A DNA stretch of 51,169 bases from Clostridia bacterium (lineage in GTDB: Bacteria; Bacillota; Clostridia; UBA1212; UBA1255): assembly GCA_017935905.1 (NCBI GenBank), contig JAGBGO010000048.1, positions 1-51,169 of the forward strand, written 5' to 3'. The translations under genes were made by a program, and so were the position numbers. Below are positions 7,158 to 15,187 of this stretch, in pieces. Positions within the stretch are counted from its first letter, which is position 1, and every line of letters begins with the position of its first letter. A model generated the notes under the pieces. The model made no database searches and was not told the DNA's origin. It saw only the letters and a list, made by a program, of their open reading frames with translations.

Positions 7158-8876
7158 TCACAGCTCCTCCCGGAATTGTTTTCGGTACAAATCTGCATAA
7201 ACACCATCTAACGCCAATAAATCTTCGTGACTGCCTTGCTCCAGAATCTGTCCCTCGCTGATTACAGCGATTTCGTCGGCGTTCTTAATGGTGGACAAAC
7301 GGTGGGCCACCACTAAAGTCGTGCGACCTTCGCACAAACGGTCCAAAGACTGCTGAATCAAAAGTTCCGTCGTATTATCCAGCGCGGACGTGGCTTCGTC
7401 TAAAATCAAAATAGCGGGATTCTTCAAAAAAATACGGGCCATACACAACCGTTGTTTCTGTCCGCCGGACAGACGCACGCCTCGCTCGCCGATGACAGTG
7501 TCGTAGCCCTCGGGAAGGGAAATAATGTAATCGTGAATATTGGCAGACTTGGCGGCTTCAATCACTTCTTCTTCCGTAGCATCCAGACGTCCGTACAAAA
7601 TATTATCCCGGATACTGGTATTAAACAGGAAAATATCCTGCTGCACAATTCCGATATTTCGTCGCAGGGAGGCTCGGGTCAGCGTGCGAATGGAACGGCC
7701 GTCCAGTAAAATGTCGCCTTCGCTCACTTCGTAGAAATGGGGAATTAAATGACAAATGGTCGTCTTACCGCCGCCGCTGGGACCTACCAAAGCATACTTG
7801 CAACCGGCTTTAATCTTTAAACTCACATCGTGCAACACGTCTTGCCCTTCATTGTAACTATAGGATACGTTCCGGAACTCAATGTCGCCGGAAAGAACCC
7901 CGGCATCTTCGGCGCCTTCCAAATCGGCTTCCGGCGCCAGATCCATCACTTCCGTGAAACGGTCAAAGCCTGCAAAACCATTCTGGAACATTTCCATAAA
8001 GCGAAGTAGCGTATTAATAGGATTCAAGAACAAATTTACGGAAACAATAAACGCGGAATAGTCGGCAAAATTGATCTTGCCTGCGTACATGAACATACCG
8101 CCGGCAATCAAAATCACTACGTTAAAAATATCTGTAATAAAAGATGTAGAAGAGTGGAAAATGGCCATTTGCCGGTAGGCGTTCTTGCTGGCGCTTTTGA
8201 AAGCCTCGTTCTGCACCTCGAACTTTTCTAACTCTTTGTCCTGATTGGTAAAAGCCTTGGTTACCCGCACCCCGGAAATACTGCTTTCTAACGAAGCATT
8301 AATGCCTGCCACCGCTTTCTTGCTCTCTTGGAAGGCCAGACGCATCTTCTTTCTGGTCACCAGCGAAACCGCAATCAGCAGGGGCACACAGGCTAAAATA
8401 ATCAAAGCCAGACCCCAATGAATCGTCCATAAGTAAATAATGGATAAAATTACGGACAAAGAGGAGATAATCAGCGTCTCCGGACCGTGATGGGCCAGTT
8501 CCGCAATATCCATCAAATCGTTGGTAAGGCGGGACATAATCTTGCCCGTCTCGTGGTTGTCGTAGAAAGAGAAGGGGAGTGTCTGCAACTTTCCGAATAA
8601 CTGGCTGCGCATTTCCGCTTGCATCCGGATGCCCATAATATGTCCGTAATATTGAATAAAATAATTCAGCAGCAAGCGAAGAAAATACAGTCCCAACATG
8701 AGTAGGCCCGCTGCCACAATCATGCGGTAGTTTCGGTTGGGAATCAAGTCGTTCAGCATCAGGCGGGTCAGGATCGGGTAAAATATGGCAAAAACTGACA
8801 CCAATAAAGAAGCCAGCATATCCATGATGAAAAGCCGCTTATGAGGTTTGTAATATTGAATAAATCTTCTTAACAT
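7158..8876 (-). CDS. ABC exporter, fused permease and ATPase (MsbA/BmrA-like half transporter)
   Basis: A 572-residue half transporter: six membrane helices (residues ~15-300) followed by an ATPase domain. Walker A GPSGGGKTT (365-373), Q-loop QQDIF (~413), signature LSGGQKQR (469-476), Walker B and D-loop ILILDEATSALD (489-500) and the H-loop AHRLST are intact, so it should be an active homodimeric exporter. Substrate is unknown. It lies five bases after a DtxR-type regulator and overlaps the ribosome binding site of the HAD gene, so the three form one operon; the iron-type regulator suggests expression tied to metal status. Confidence 0.92.
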   Translation of the reverse strand: MLRRFIQYYKPHKRLFIMDMLASLLVSVFAIFYPILTRLMLNDLIPNRNYRMIVAAGLLMLGLYFLRLLLNYFIQYYGHIMGIRMQAEMRSQLFGKLQTLPFSFYDNHETGKIMSRLTNDLMDIAELAHHGPETLIISSLSVILSIIYLWTIHWGLALIILACVPLLIAVSLVTRKKMRLAFQESKKAVAGINASLESSISGVRVTKAFTNQDKELEKFEVQNEAFKSASKNAYRQMAIFHSSTSFITDIFNVVILIAGGMFMYAGKINFADYSAFIVSVNLFLNPINTLLRFMEMFQNGFAGFDRFTEVMDLAPEADLEGAEDAGVLSGDIEFRNVSYSYNEGQDVLHDVSLKIKAGCKYALVGPSGGGKTTICHLIPHFYEVSEGDILLDGRSIRTLTRASLRRNIGIVQQDIFLFNTSIRDNILYGRLDATEEEVIEAAKSANIHDYIISLPEGYDTVIGERGVRLSGGQKQRLCMARIFLKNPAILILDEATSALDNTTELLIQQSLDRLCEGRTTLVVAHRLSTIKNADEIAVISEGQILEQGSHEDLLALDGVYADLYRKQFREEL

Positions 8877-8880
8877 ATAT

Positions 8881-9246
8881 TTATTTCCCGTCCATTGAAC
8901 TACGAATGGCTTCTAATGTCTCGTCGCTGATCACGTGCTCCATCTTGCAGGCATCTTCTGTGGCCACGTCTTTGGAAACGCCTAACTTGCACAGAAAATC
9001 CGTCAAAAGGGTGTGGCGCTCTAAAATCTTCTTAGCCACGGATAAACCCTGTTCCGTCAGTTGGATGTGGCTGTATCCGTCTACGGTGATGAACCCGCCC
9101 TTCTTCAAAAGCCCTACGGCCCGGCTGACACTGGGCTTGGAATAGCCCATATAATTGCTCACGTCAATGGAATGAACGTCGGGTTGTTTTTGAGATAATA
9201 TGTAGATGGTTTCCAGATACATTTCACCGGACTCTTGCAAATTCAT
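8881..9246 (-). CDS. DtxR-family metal-dependent repressor, iron-type ligands
   Basis: A 121-residue short DtxR/MntR-like protein: winged helix (recognition helix around YSKPSVSRAV, residues 35-44) plus dimerisation domain, no C-terminal SH3 domain. SGEMYLETIY places Met9 where DtxR has Met10 and MntR has Asp8, and ACKMEHVIS gives Cys100, Glu103 and His104, matching the DtxR primary site Cys102/Glu105/His106; His78 matches His79 of the ancillary site. This ligand set predicts iron rather than manganese sensing. The start at 9246 has AAAGGAG nine bases upstream; the earlier ATG at 9291 lies upstream of the -10. First gene of the dtxR-ABC-HAD operon and divergent from oadGB. Confidence 0.85.
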   Translation of the reverse strand: MNLQESGEMYLETIYILSQKQPDVHSIDVSNYMGYSKPSVSRAVGLLKKGGFITVDGYSHIQLTEQGLSVAKKILERHTLLTDFLCKLGVSKDVATEDACKMEHVISDETLEAIRSSMDGK

Positions 9247-9281
9247 AAAAAGGGCTCCTTTGATAACGTCATACTTCTTAA

Positions 9282-9310
9282 AGGATAGCACGAAAAAGGT
9301 TTTTTTTCAA
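9282..9310 (-). promoter_or_regulatory. Promoter of the dtxR-ABC-HAD operon
   Basis: On the minus strand TTGAAA (9310-9305), 17-bp spacer, TATCCT (9287-9282), with TG one base before the -10 (extended). It excludes the longer start of the repressor gene. It is 23 bp from the divergent oadG promoter, so one bound repressor could affect both. Confidence 0.6.
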
Positions 9311-9333
9311 GGAAAGGTTGCTGGGTAAAATAT

Positions 9334-9362
9334 TTGACGTTTGTCCTGAAAAATGATATAGT
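9334..9362 (+). promoter_or_regulatory. Promoter of oadGB
   Basis: TTGACG (9334-9339), 17-bp spacer, TATAGT (9357-9362) with an upstream TG at 9354-9355 (extended -10). The oadG start follows 35 bp downstream behind AAGGTGAT. Confidence 0.65.
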
Positions 9363-9397
9363 AAATGTGATTTTGGATTTTTACAGAAGGTGATAAG

Positions 9398-9679
9398 ATG
9401 TCTACTGCAGAAGTTGTTGCAACCGGTTCGGTTTTGGTGTTTACACTGCTGATTTTGATCACAGTCGTTTTGTATATATTGCCCCTTTTCCTGAATGGTT
9501 TCCGCAAGAAAGAAAAATCTGTTTTGGAAGAACCTGCACAAACGGCAGAAATAAGCTCCGGTATCCCCGGGGAGATTATTGCGGCTATTATGGCGGCGAT
9601 TGCTGCAGAAGAAGAGGCGTCGGGCGTTCCTTACGGAAATTTCCGCGTTGTGGCATTTAAGAAGATCAGGAGAAAATAA
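9398..9679 (+). CDS. oadG: Sodium pump decarboxylase gamma subunit (OadG-like)
   Basis: A 93-residue protein with one N-terminal membrane helix (residues ~8-33), an acidic linker and a C-terminal [16 protein letters not shown] segment that is typical of OadG/MmdD subunits, ending with a basic tail. Gamma subunits tether the carboxyltransferase to the membrane beta subunit. The next gene, two bases downstream, is the beta subunit. No alpha subunit or biotin carrier is adjacent. Confidence 0.82.
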   Translation: MSTAEVVATGSVLVFTLLILITVVLYILPLFLNGFRKKEKSVLEEPAQTAEISSGIPGEIIAAIMAAIAAEEEASGVPYGNFRVVAFKKIRRK

Positions 9680-9681
9680 AT

Positions 9682-10884
9682 ATGAGTTTTTTGAACACGT
9701 TGAAAGATATTTTTATGGAGTCCGGATTTTATTCCATTTTTGCCGATTTTACCGGCGGCGGATGGAAAGTACTGGTTATGCTGGGCATTGCCTGTGTGCT
9801 GCTGTACTTGGCTATCGTAAAGAAATTTGAACCGTTACTGCTTTTGCCCATTGCCTTTGGTATGCTTCTTGCGAATCTTCCCGGTGCGGCCATGTATCAT
9901 GAAGAGATTTTTGCCGGCGGTCATGTCAATTGGCCTATGTTTGCAGGATCGGATCCAAGTATTGTACCCGGATTATTGGATTATTTATATTTGGGCGTTA
10001 AATTAGGTATATATCCTTGCCTGATCTTCTTGGGTATCGGCTGTATGACAGACTTCGGCCCCTTGATTGCAAACCCTTCCAGTTTGCTTTTGGGTGCGGC
10101 AGCGCAGCTTGGTATTTTCCTGACGTACATCGGTGCGAAACTGTTGGGCTTTACGTCTGCAGAATCTGGAGCCATTGGTATTATCGGTGGTGCGGACGGA
10201 CCTACGGCGATTCTGACTTCCAGCATTTTAGCTCCACACTTATTAGGTGCTATCGCGGTGGCGGCGTACTCTTATATGGCTCTTGTGCCGGTAATCCAAC
10301 CGCCTATTATGCGTTTGCTGACCACCAAGAAAGAACGATCCATTCGGATGACTCAACTTCGTACTGTCAGCAAGACGGAGAAAGTTGTATTTCCCATTGC
10401 CGTTACCTTGTTGGTTTCCTTATTACTTCCTTCAGCCGCTCCTTTGGTCGGTATGTTGATGTTAGGCAACCTTTTGAAAGAAAGCGGTGTCTGTGAGCGC
10501 TTGGTAAAGACCGCATCCGACAGTTTGATGAATATTGTGGTTATTTTCCTGGGCACCACTGTAGGTGCTACGGCCACGGCAGAGCGTTTCCTGACGTTCC
10601 AGACCCTGGGCATTATTATCTTAGGCGTAGTTGCCTTTAGCATGGGTACCGCCGGCGGTGTGCTGTTTGGTAAACTGATGTGCGTCATTACAAAAGGTAA
10701 GATCAATCCTTTGATCGGTGCAGCGGGCGTTTCTGCAGTGCCTATGGCTGCCCGTGTTGCTCAGAAAGTAGGGCAGGAAGAGAACTCGAACAACTATCTG
10801 CTGATGCACGCAATGGGTCCAAACGTAGCCGGCGTAATCGGCTCTGCTATCGCGGCAGGACTGCTGATCAGCATGTTGGGCTGA
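9682..10884 (+). CDS. oadB: Sodium-translocating decarboxylase beta subunit
   Basis: A 400-residue polytopic membrane protein of the OadB/GcdB/MmdB family. It has the family blocks [22 protein letters not shown], split here around residue 95-115, and [13 protein letters not shown], whose Asp is essential for sodium movement coupled to decarboxylation of carboxybiotin. [10 protein letters not shown] and the C-terminal [14 protein letters not shown] are also typical. It works with OadG and a cytoplasmic carboxyltransferase to pump sodium. Which acid is decarboxylated (oxaloacetate, methylmalonyl-CoA or glutaconyl-CoA) cannot be told because the alpha subunit is encoded elsewhere. Confidence 0.92.
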   Translation: MSFLNTLKDIFMESGFYSIFADFTGGGWKVLVMLGIACVLLYLAIVKKFEPLLLLPIAFGMLLANLPGAAMYHEEIFAGGHVNWPMFAGSDPSIVPGLLDYLYLGVKLGIYPCLIFLGIGCMTDFGPLIANPSSLLLGAAAQLGIFLTYIGAKLLGFTSAESGAIGIIGGADGPTAILTSSILAPHLLGAIAVAAYSYMALVPVIQPPIMRLLTTKKERSIRMTQLRTVSKTEKVVFPIAVTLLVSLLLPSAAPLVGMLMLGNLLKESGVCERLVKTASDSLMNIVVIFLGTTVGATATAERFLTFQTLGIIILGVVAFSMGTAGGVLFGKLMCVITKGKINPLIGAAGVSAVPMAARVAQKVGQEENSNNYLLMHAMGPNVAGVIGSAIAAGLLISMLG

Positions 10885-10912
10885 ATGTAAACGGAAATTG
10901 GATTGTTTATGA

Positions 10913-10928
10913 ATTTTGTTAACAAAAT
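10913..10928. promoter_or_regulatory. Perfect 16-bp palindrome upstream of the M23 gene
   Basis: ATTTTGTTAACAAAAT is a perfect palindrome 21 bp upstream of the -35 of the next promoter. It could be an operator or a weak terminator stem for oadGB. It is AT-rich, so chance is not excluded. Confidence 0.35.
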
Positions 10929-10949
10929 ATGATATTTTCACGCAAGGCA

Positions 10950-10977
10950 TTGAAAAATAAAATAAATATGCTATAAT
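10950..10977 (+). promoter_or_regulatory. Promoter of the M23 peptidase gene
   Basis: TTGAAA (10950-10955), 16-bp spacer and TATAAT (10972-10977) preceded by TGC, an extended -10. It rules out starts near 10977 and supports the ATG at 11085. Confidence 0.65.
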
Positions 10978-11084
10978 TGCAATGTTTTATGCTTAAATGT
11001 TTACTGCCAATATGCCCTTTTACAGTGGAAATCCGGCAGAGACGAAAAGGCAGAAACAGATTCTGTAAGAAAGGAACAGGCATT

Positions 11085-12155
11085 ATGCATTTTCGTGTAA
11101 CCAATCGGGAACAAGCTAAATTGCTCATTGATCGCCTTTGCGCATCGGTTTCGCAGGGGAAGGTAGATCGCAAAGTTGTTCGCCTTGTTTACATACAAAG
11201 ATCGGCTTTCTCTACGTACCGTTTGAGAAAGACTTGTGTGGATTTCGGAAATATGCTGAAATCCAAGAGTAGTGCGTGGTTCCAATCTTGGTTCTCTTAT
11301 TTGAAGCCTGCCGGTACCGGTGCGATTCCTTCTGTTGTGGTTTTTGCTTTGGCCGGTGTGATTGCTTTGTCTTTCTGTTCTTTAAGTGGTCAAAAGCGCC
11401 GTTTGGAAGCGGAGCGAAATCAGTTGACTGCAGAGAATGCGCAACTGAACACAGACGTAGAGAATCTTACGGAGACCGTAGATAAAGTAACTGCCGACAA
11501 TGAAGCAACCAAAGAACAATTGAAAGATACTCAGAACGAGTTGGATAATTTCAACCAAACCAAGGATGAGGAATACAAACAGTATTTGGAAGATCTTGTA
11601 AATACGCTTCCTTCCAGATCTACCAGCAAATCTGCTGCAACTACGCAAATTGCAAAGATCCGGGAAGCCATTGAAGTACTGCTTATGGATGCCAATCCGG
11701 AAGAAGCAGACGCACTTCTTTCAAAGTTAGCCCAGGAAGAGGCAAAGATCAACTGGAAATATGATCATTTTCCGGATTACTATCCTACGTACGGTACGTT
11801 GACGTCCCGTTACGGATGGCGTCGCGATCCCATTACCCAGGCCAATACGGCTTTCCACTATGGTGTTGACATTGCCAACGGTGTTGGTACGCCCATTTAC
11901 GCAGCCGGTGAAGGTACGGTGGTTACAGCCGGATGGTACGGTAGCTATGGCCAGTGTGTTATTATTGAACACGGTAACGGTTACAGAACGCTGTATGCCC
12001 ACATGAGTAAAGTTTTGGTAACTGTAGGTGAAACTGTAACGAAAGCGGAGCGCATCGGTTTAATGGGCGCTACGGGTCGGGTAACCGGATCTCACTTGCA
12101 CTTTGAAGTATTCTTAAACAACGAAAGAATCGATCCGTTTAAGTGTATTGGATAA
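11085..12155 (+). CDS. M23 (LytM-type) peptidoglycan endopeptidase with coiled coil
   Basis: About 356 residues. A basic N-terminal cytoplasmic region is followed by one membrane helix (SVVVFALAGVIALSFC, about residue 85-100), a coiled coil (about 105-160) and a C-terminal M23 domain. Zinc-site motifs are intact: HYGVDIA for the first His and Asp, YAHMS, and HLHFEV near the end. It should cleave cell-wall cross-bridges outside the membrane, or activate an amidase like EnvC/SpoIIQ relatives. The start at 11085 has AAGGAACAGG just upstream and lies about 108 bp after the promoter, leaving a long leader. A strong terminator ends the unit. Confidence 0.88.
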   Translation: MHFRVTNREQAKLLIDRLCASVSQGKVDRKVVRLVYIQRSAFSTYRLRKTCVDFGNMLKSKSSAWFQSWFSYLKPAGTGAIPSVVVFALAGVIALSFCSLSGQKRRLEAERNQLTAENAQLNTDVENLTETVDKVTADNEATKEQLKDTQNELDNFNQTKDEEYKQYLEDLVNTLPSRSTSKSAATTQIAKIREAIEVLLMDANPEEADALLSKLAQEEAKINWKYDHFPDYYPTYGTLTSRYGWRRDPITQANTAFHYGVDIANGVGTPIYAAGEGTVVTAGWYGSYGQCVIIEHGNGYRTLYAHMSKVLVTVGETVTKAERIGLMGATGRVTGSHLHFEVFLNNERIDPFKCIG

Positions 12156-12179
12156 TTACACCTTTTCATTTGGATTTTG

Positions 12180-12208
12180 GGCTGCCTGTATGGCAGCCTT
12201 TTCTATTT
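12180..12208 (+). terminator. Intrinsic terminator after the M23 gene
   Basis: GGCTGCC (12180-12186) pairs perfectly with GGCAGCC (12192-12198), followed by TTTTCTATTT. The T-tract overlaps the -35 box of the next promoter by two bases. Confidence 0.85.
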
Positions 12209-12235
12209 GACAAACAAGATATACTTTCGTATAAT
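12207..12235 (+). promoter_or_regulatory. Consensus promoter of the aryl-acid cluster
   Basis: Perfect TTGACA (12207-12212), 17-bp spacer, perfect TATAAT (12230-12235). This predicts strong constitutive expression of the symporter and the downstream ligase/oxidoreductase genes unless a repressor binds. Confidence 0.85.
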
Positions 12236-12308
12236 TAAGTTCGTATGTGGGCAAGTGGAAAACGCCCGTTTGTAGTATGGAAGAATTTGAAAGAAAAGGA
12301 TGAGTAGT

Positions 12309-13838
12309 ATGGTAGTTAAGATTGCATGTATTGCAGTATTCGCATTGATTACAATCGGTATTGGAATCTATTGCGGAAAGAAAGTTAAAGGAACCGGTGA
12401 TTTTGTATTAGGCGGACGGAACGTGGGCGCTTGGTTTTCGGCGTTTGCGTACGGTACGTCTTATTTTTCTGCCGTTGTATTTGTAGGCTATGCAGGCACC
12501 TTCGGTTGGAGATTCGGTATTTCTGCTTTTTGGATTGGTATTGCCAATGCCCTATTGGGCAGTTTAATGGCATGGGTTGTATTAGGGCGCAGAACCCGGG
12601 TGATGACCAAACACTTAGATTCTGCAACGATGCCGGACTTCTTTGAAAAACGATACAACAGCAAAGCCTTGAAATTAGCGGCGTCTTTGATTATATTTGC
12701 TTTCTTGATTCCATATTCCGCTTCTATTTATAAAGGGCTTTCCGGCATCTTTGAAATGGCCTTTAATATTCGTTTTGAATATTGTATTATTGCTATGGCA
12801 GTATTAACTGCTATTTACGTGGTGATCGGCGGTTACAAAGCCGCAGCACTCAACGACTTTGTGCAGGGTATTATTATGCTGGTGGGCATCGTTTTGGTTG
12901 TGTGGAACGTACTTGCCAATAAAGGCGGGTTCACGGCGGCCATTGGGGCGCTTTCTGAACATACGCCGGAGGCAGGCGCTGCAGGAAGCGGCATTAAAGG
13001 TGTATTTGTCTCTATGTTCGGACCGGATCCCTGGGCGCTTTTGGGCGTTATGATTTTAACCAGTTTGGGAACTTGGGGTCTTCCGCAGATGGTCCATAAA
13101 TTCTATTCAATTAAAGATGAGAAAGCGATTAAACAGGGAACCATTATTTCTACTTTGTTTGCATTAGTTGTAGCAGGCGGCTCTTATTTTATCGGCGGAT
13201 TTGGAAGACTTTACGTAGAGAAGAGTGCAAGCGGCACGCCTGTAACCGGTTATGACGGCGTAGTACCTACAATGCTCAGTAACTCCCTGTCCGATTTGAT
13301 GATCGGCCTTATCGTGGTCTTGGTGCTTTCTGCATCTATGTCTACGTTGTCTTCTTTGGTCATTTCTTCTTCTTCCACCATTACGCTGGATTTGATCAAA
13401 GGATTCTTCTGGAAGAATATGAGTGAGAAGAAACAGGTTTTGATAATGCGGATTCTTTGCGCATTCTTCATTGTACTTTCCATTGTGATGGCGTTGCAGC
13501 CGGGCAACTTGATTTCAAACCTGATGGCCATTTCTTGGGGTGCATTGGCAGGTGCTTTCCTGGCACCGTTTATGTACGGCTTGTTCAGCAAGAAAATTAC
13601 CAAGTCAGCCGTTTGGGTTAGCTTTGTGGTGGGCATCGGTATCGTATCGGTGAACCATTTTACCGGCACGTTGGAAGGCACCAGTGCAGGCGCGCTTTCG
13701 ATGCTGGTTACCTTAGTCTTGGTGCCGATTGTAAGTTTGATTACACCGAAACTACAGAAAGAACACGTAGACCATTGTTTTGCGTGCTATGAGGAGAAAG
13801 TAGAAACGACAGCCAAGAAAAGTCTTTCAGAAGGCTGA
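12309..13838 (+). CDS. Sodium/solute symporter (SSS family)
   Basis: About 509 residues with roughly 13 membrane helices. The N-terminus (helix, then GKKVKGTGDFVLGGR, the SSS signature loop) and the internal YVVIGGYKAAALNDFVQG and MSTLSSLVISSSSTI segments are typical of the PutP/PanF branch; the last contains the Ser-rich sodium site. An ATG at 12300 sits directly against AAAAGG, too close for initiation, so the ATG at 12309 is chosen. It is 25 bp upstream of a phenylacetate-CoA ligase gene and shares its promoter, suggesting uptake of an aromatic acid or amino acid, although SSS substrates are hard to predict. Confidence 0.88.
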   Translation: MVVKIACIAVFALITIGIGIYCGKKVKGTGDFVLGGRNVGAWFSAFAYGTSYFSAVVFVGYAGTFGWRFGISAFWIGIANALLGSLMAWVVLGRRTRVMTKHLDSATMPDFFEKRYNSKALKLAASLIIFAFLIPYSASIYKGLSGIFEMAFNIRFEYCIIAMAVLTAIYVVIGGYKAAALNDFVQGIIMLVGIVLVVWNVLANKGGFTAAIGALSEHTPEAGAAGSGIKGVFVSMFGPDPWALLGVMILTSLGTWGLPQMVHKFYSIKDEKAIKQGTIISTLFALVVAGGSYFIGGFGRLYVEKSASGTPVTGYDGVVPTMLSNSLSDLMIGLIVVLVLSASMSTLSSLVISSSSTITLDLIKGFFWKNMSEKKQVLIMRILCAFFIVLSIVMALQPGNLISNLMAISWGALAGAFLAPFMYGLFSKKITKSAVWVSFVVGIGIVSVNHFTGTLEGTSAGALSMLVTLVLVPIVSLITPKLQKEHVDHCFACYEEKVETTAKKSLSEG

Positions 13839-13863
13839 TTGAGAAACGGAAGGGGATTGGAAT

Positions 13864-15165
13864 ATGATTTGGAACCCGGAGCGGGAAACCCTCAAGAGAA
13901 AAGAATATGAAGAAATTCAATTGGAACGGCTCAAATGGACGGTGAAGCGGGCCTATGAGCGTGTGCCTTTCTACAAGAAGCGCTTTGATGAAATCGGCCT
14001 TAAACCGGAACATATTCAAACGCTGAAGGATATTGAGAAGATTCCTTATACATCCAAGGCGGACCTTCGGGAGAATTATCCCTTTGGCCTGTTTGCAGAG
14101 CCCATGGACAAGATCGTTCGTCTTCATGCATCCTCCGGTACCACAGGTAAACCGGTGGTATTCGGCTATACCAAGAACGATATGGATACGTGGAAAGAAA
14201 ATATTTCCCGTCTGGCGGCAGCGGCCGGCGTTACCCATAACGACGTTGCCCAAATCGTGTTCGGATACGGTATGTTTACCGGCGGATTTGGTTTGCACCA
14301 AGGATTGGAGAATATGGGCGTTACCGTGATTCCTTCCTCTGCAGGAAACTCGGAACGGCAATTGATGTTCCTGGAAGACTTTGGCGCTACGGTGATCGTA
14401 GGCACCCCGTCTTACGTATTGCATCTGGCGGAACTTGCCCAGGAGAAGGGCTTAACTCGCGGTCGCCACAAACTGAGAGTGGGTTTGTTCGGCGGTGAAG
14501 GTCATACGGCAGAAATGCGTCAACAAATTGAACGGCAGTGGGGTATTGAATGTACGGAGAACTATGGTCTTACGGAAGTACAGGGCCCCGGCGTATCCGG
14601 TGAATGCTTAGAACATTGCGGTATGCACATTAACGAAGACAGCTTCCTGTACGAGATCATTGACCGGAATACGCTTCAGCCGATCAATCCGGAAGAAGAG
14701 GGCGAGTTAGTACTGACCACCTTAACCAAAGAAGGGGTGCCGGTACTTAGATACAGAACCAAGGACATTACGTCCATTGATTTTGCACCCTGTAAATGCG
14801 GACGTACCACAGCGCGTATGAGCAAGATTAAAGGCCGTACCGACGATATGTTAATTATTCGCGGCGTCAACGTTTTCCCCAGCCAGATTGAAAGTGCCCT
14901 CTTAGGCACACCCCATATCGGTCCTCATTACGAGATTTACGTTAGCCGGAAAGGCTATATGGATAAATTGGAAATCAAGGTGGAATTGTTGGATTCGTCC
15001 CTTTTGGAGAAGTACTCTGAACTGGAACGCTTAACCAAGATGATTCGGGACAAGATCAAGTCCAACCTCTTAATTGACGCCACCATTACGTTAGTGGAAC
15101 CCAAAACGCTGGAGCGCTTTGTTACCGGCAAAGCCCACCGTGTACACGATTTGAGAAATCAGTAA
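13864..15165 (+). CDS. paaK: Phenylacetate-CoA ligase-like (PaaK family)
   Basis: A 433-residue adenylate-forming enzyme of full PaaK length. Marks: VPFYKKRFDE near the N-terminus, IPYTSKADLRENYPFG, the P-loop SSGTTGKP (about residue 91), YGLTEVQGPG (A5 motif) and RTDDMLIIRGVNVFPSQIE at the C-terminal hinge. It ligates arylacetates to CoA with ATP. Placed directly before iorA and iorB, which make aryl-acetyl-CoA from aryl pyruvates, it probably interconverts the free acid and CoA ester, or activates acids imported by the upstream symporter. AAGGGG lies eight bases before the ATG. Confidence 0.92.
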   Translation: MIWNPERETLKRKEYEEIQLERLKWTVKRAYERVPFYKKRFDEIGLKPEHIQTLKDIEKIPYTSKADLRENYPFGLFAEPMDKIVRLHASSGTTGKPVVFGYTKNDMDTWKENISRLAAAAGVTHNDVAQIVFGYGMFTGGFGLHQGLENMGVTVIPSSAGNSERQLMFLEDFGATVIVGTPSYVLHLAELAQEKGLTRGRHKLRVGLFGGEGHTAEMRQQIERQWGIECTENYGLTEVQGPGVSGECLEHCGMHINEDSFLYEIIDRNTLQPINPEEEGELVLTTLTKEGVPVLRYRTKDITSIDFAPCKCGRTTARMSKIKGRTDDMLIIRGVNVFPSQIESALLGTPHIGPHYEIYVSRKGYMDKLEIKVELLDSSLLEKYSELERLTKMIRDKIKSNLLIDATITLVEPKTLERFVTGKAHRVHDLRNQ

Positions 15166-15187
15166 GACAGGAAAGGGAGAACCAGTC

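Noticed and set aside
12236..12308. Riboswitch in the leader of the symporter gene
   Set aside because: Only about 65 bases of leader with a single weak GGGC/GCCC pair; no known aptamer pattern.
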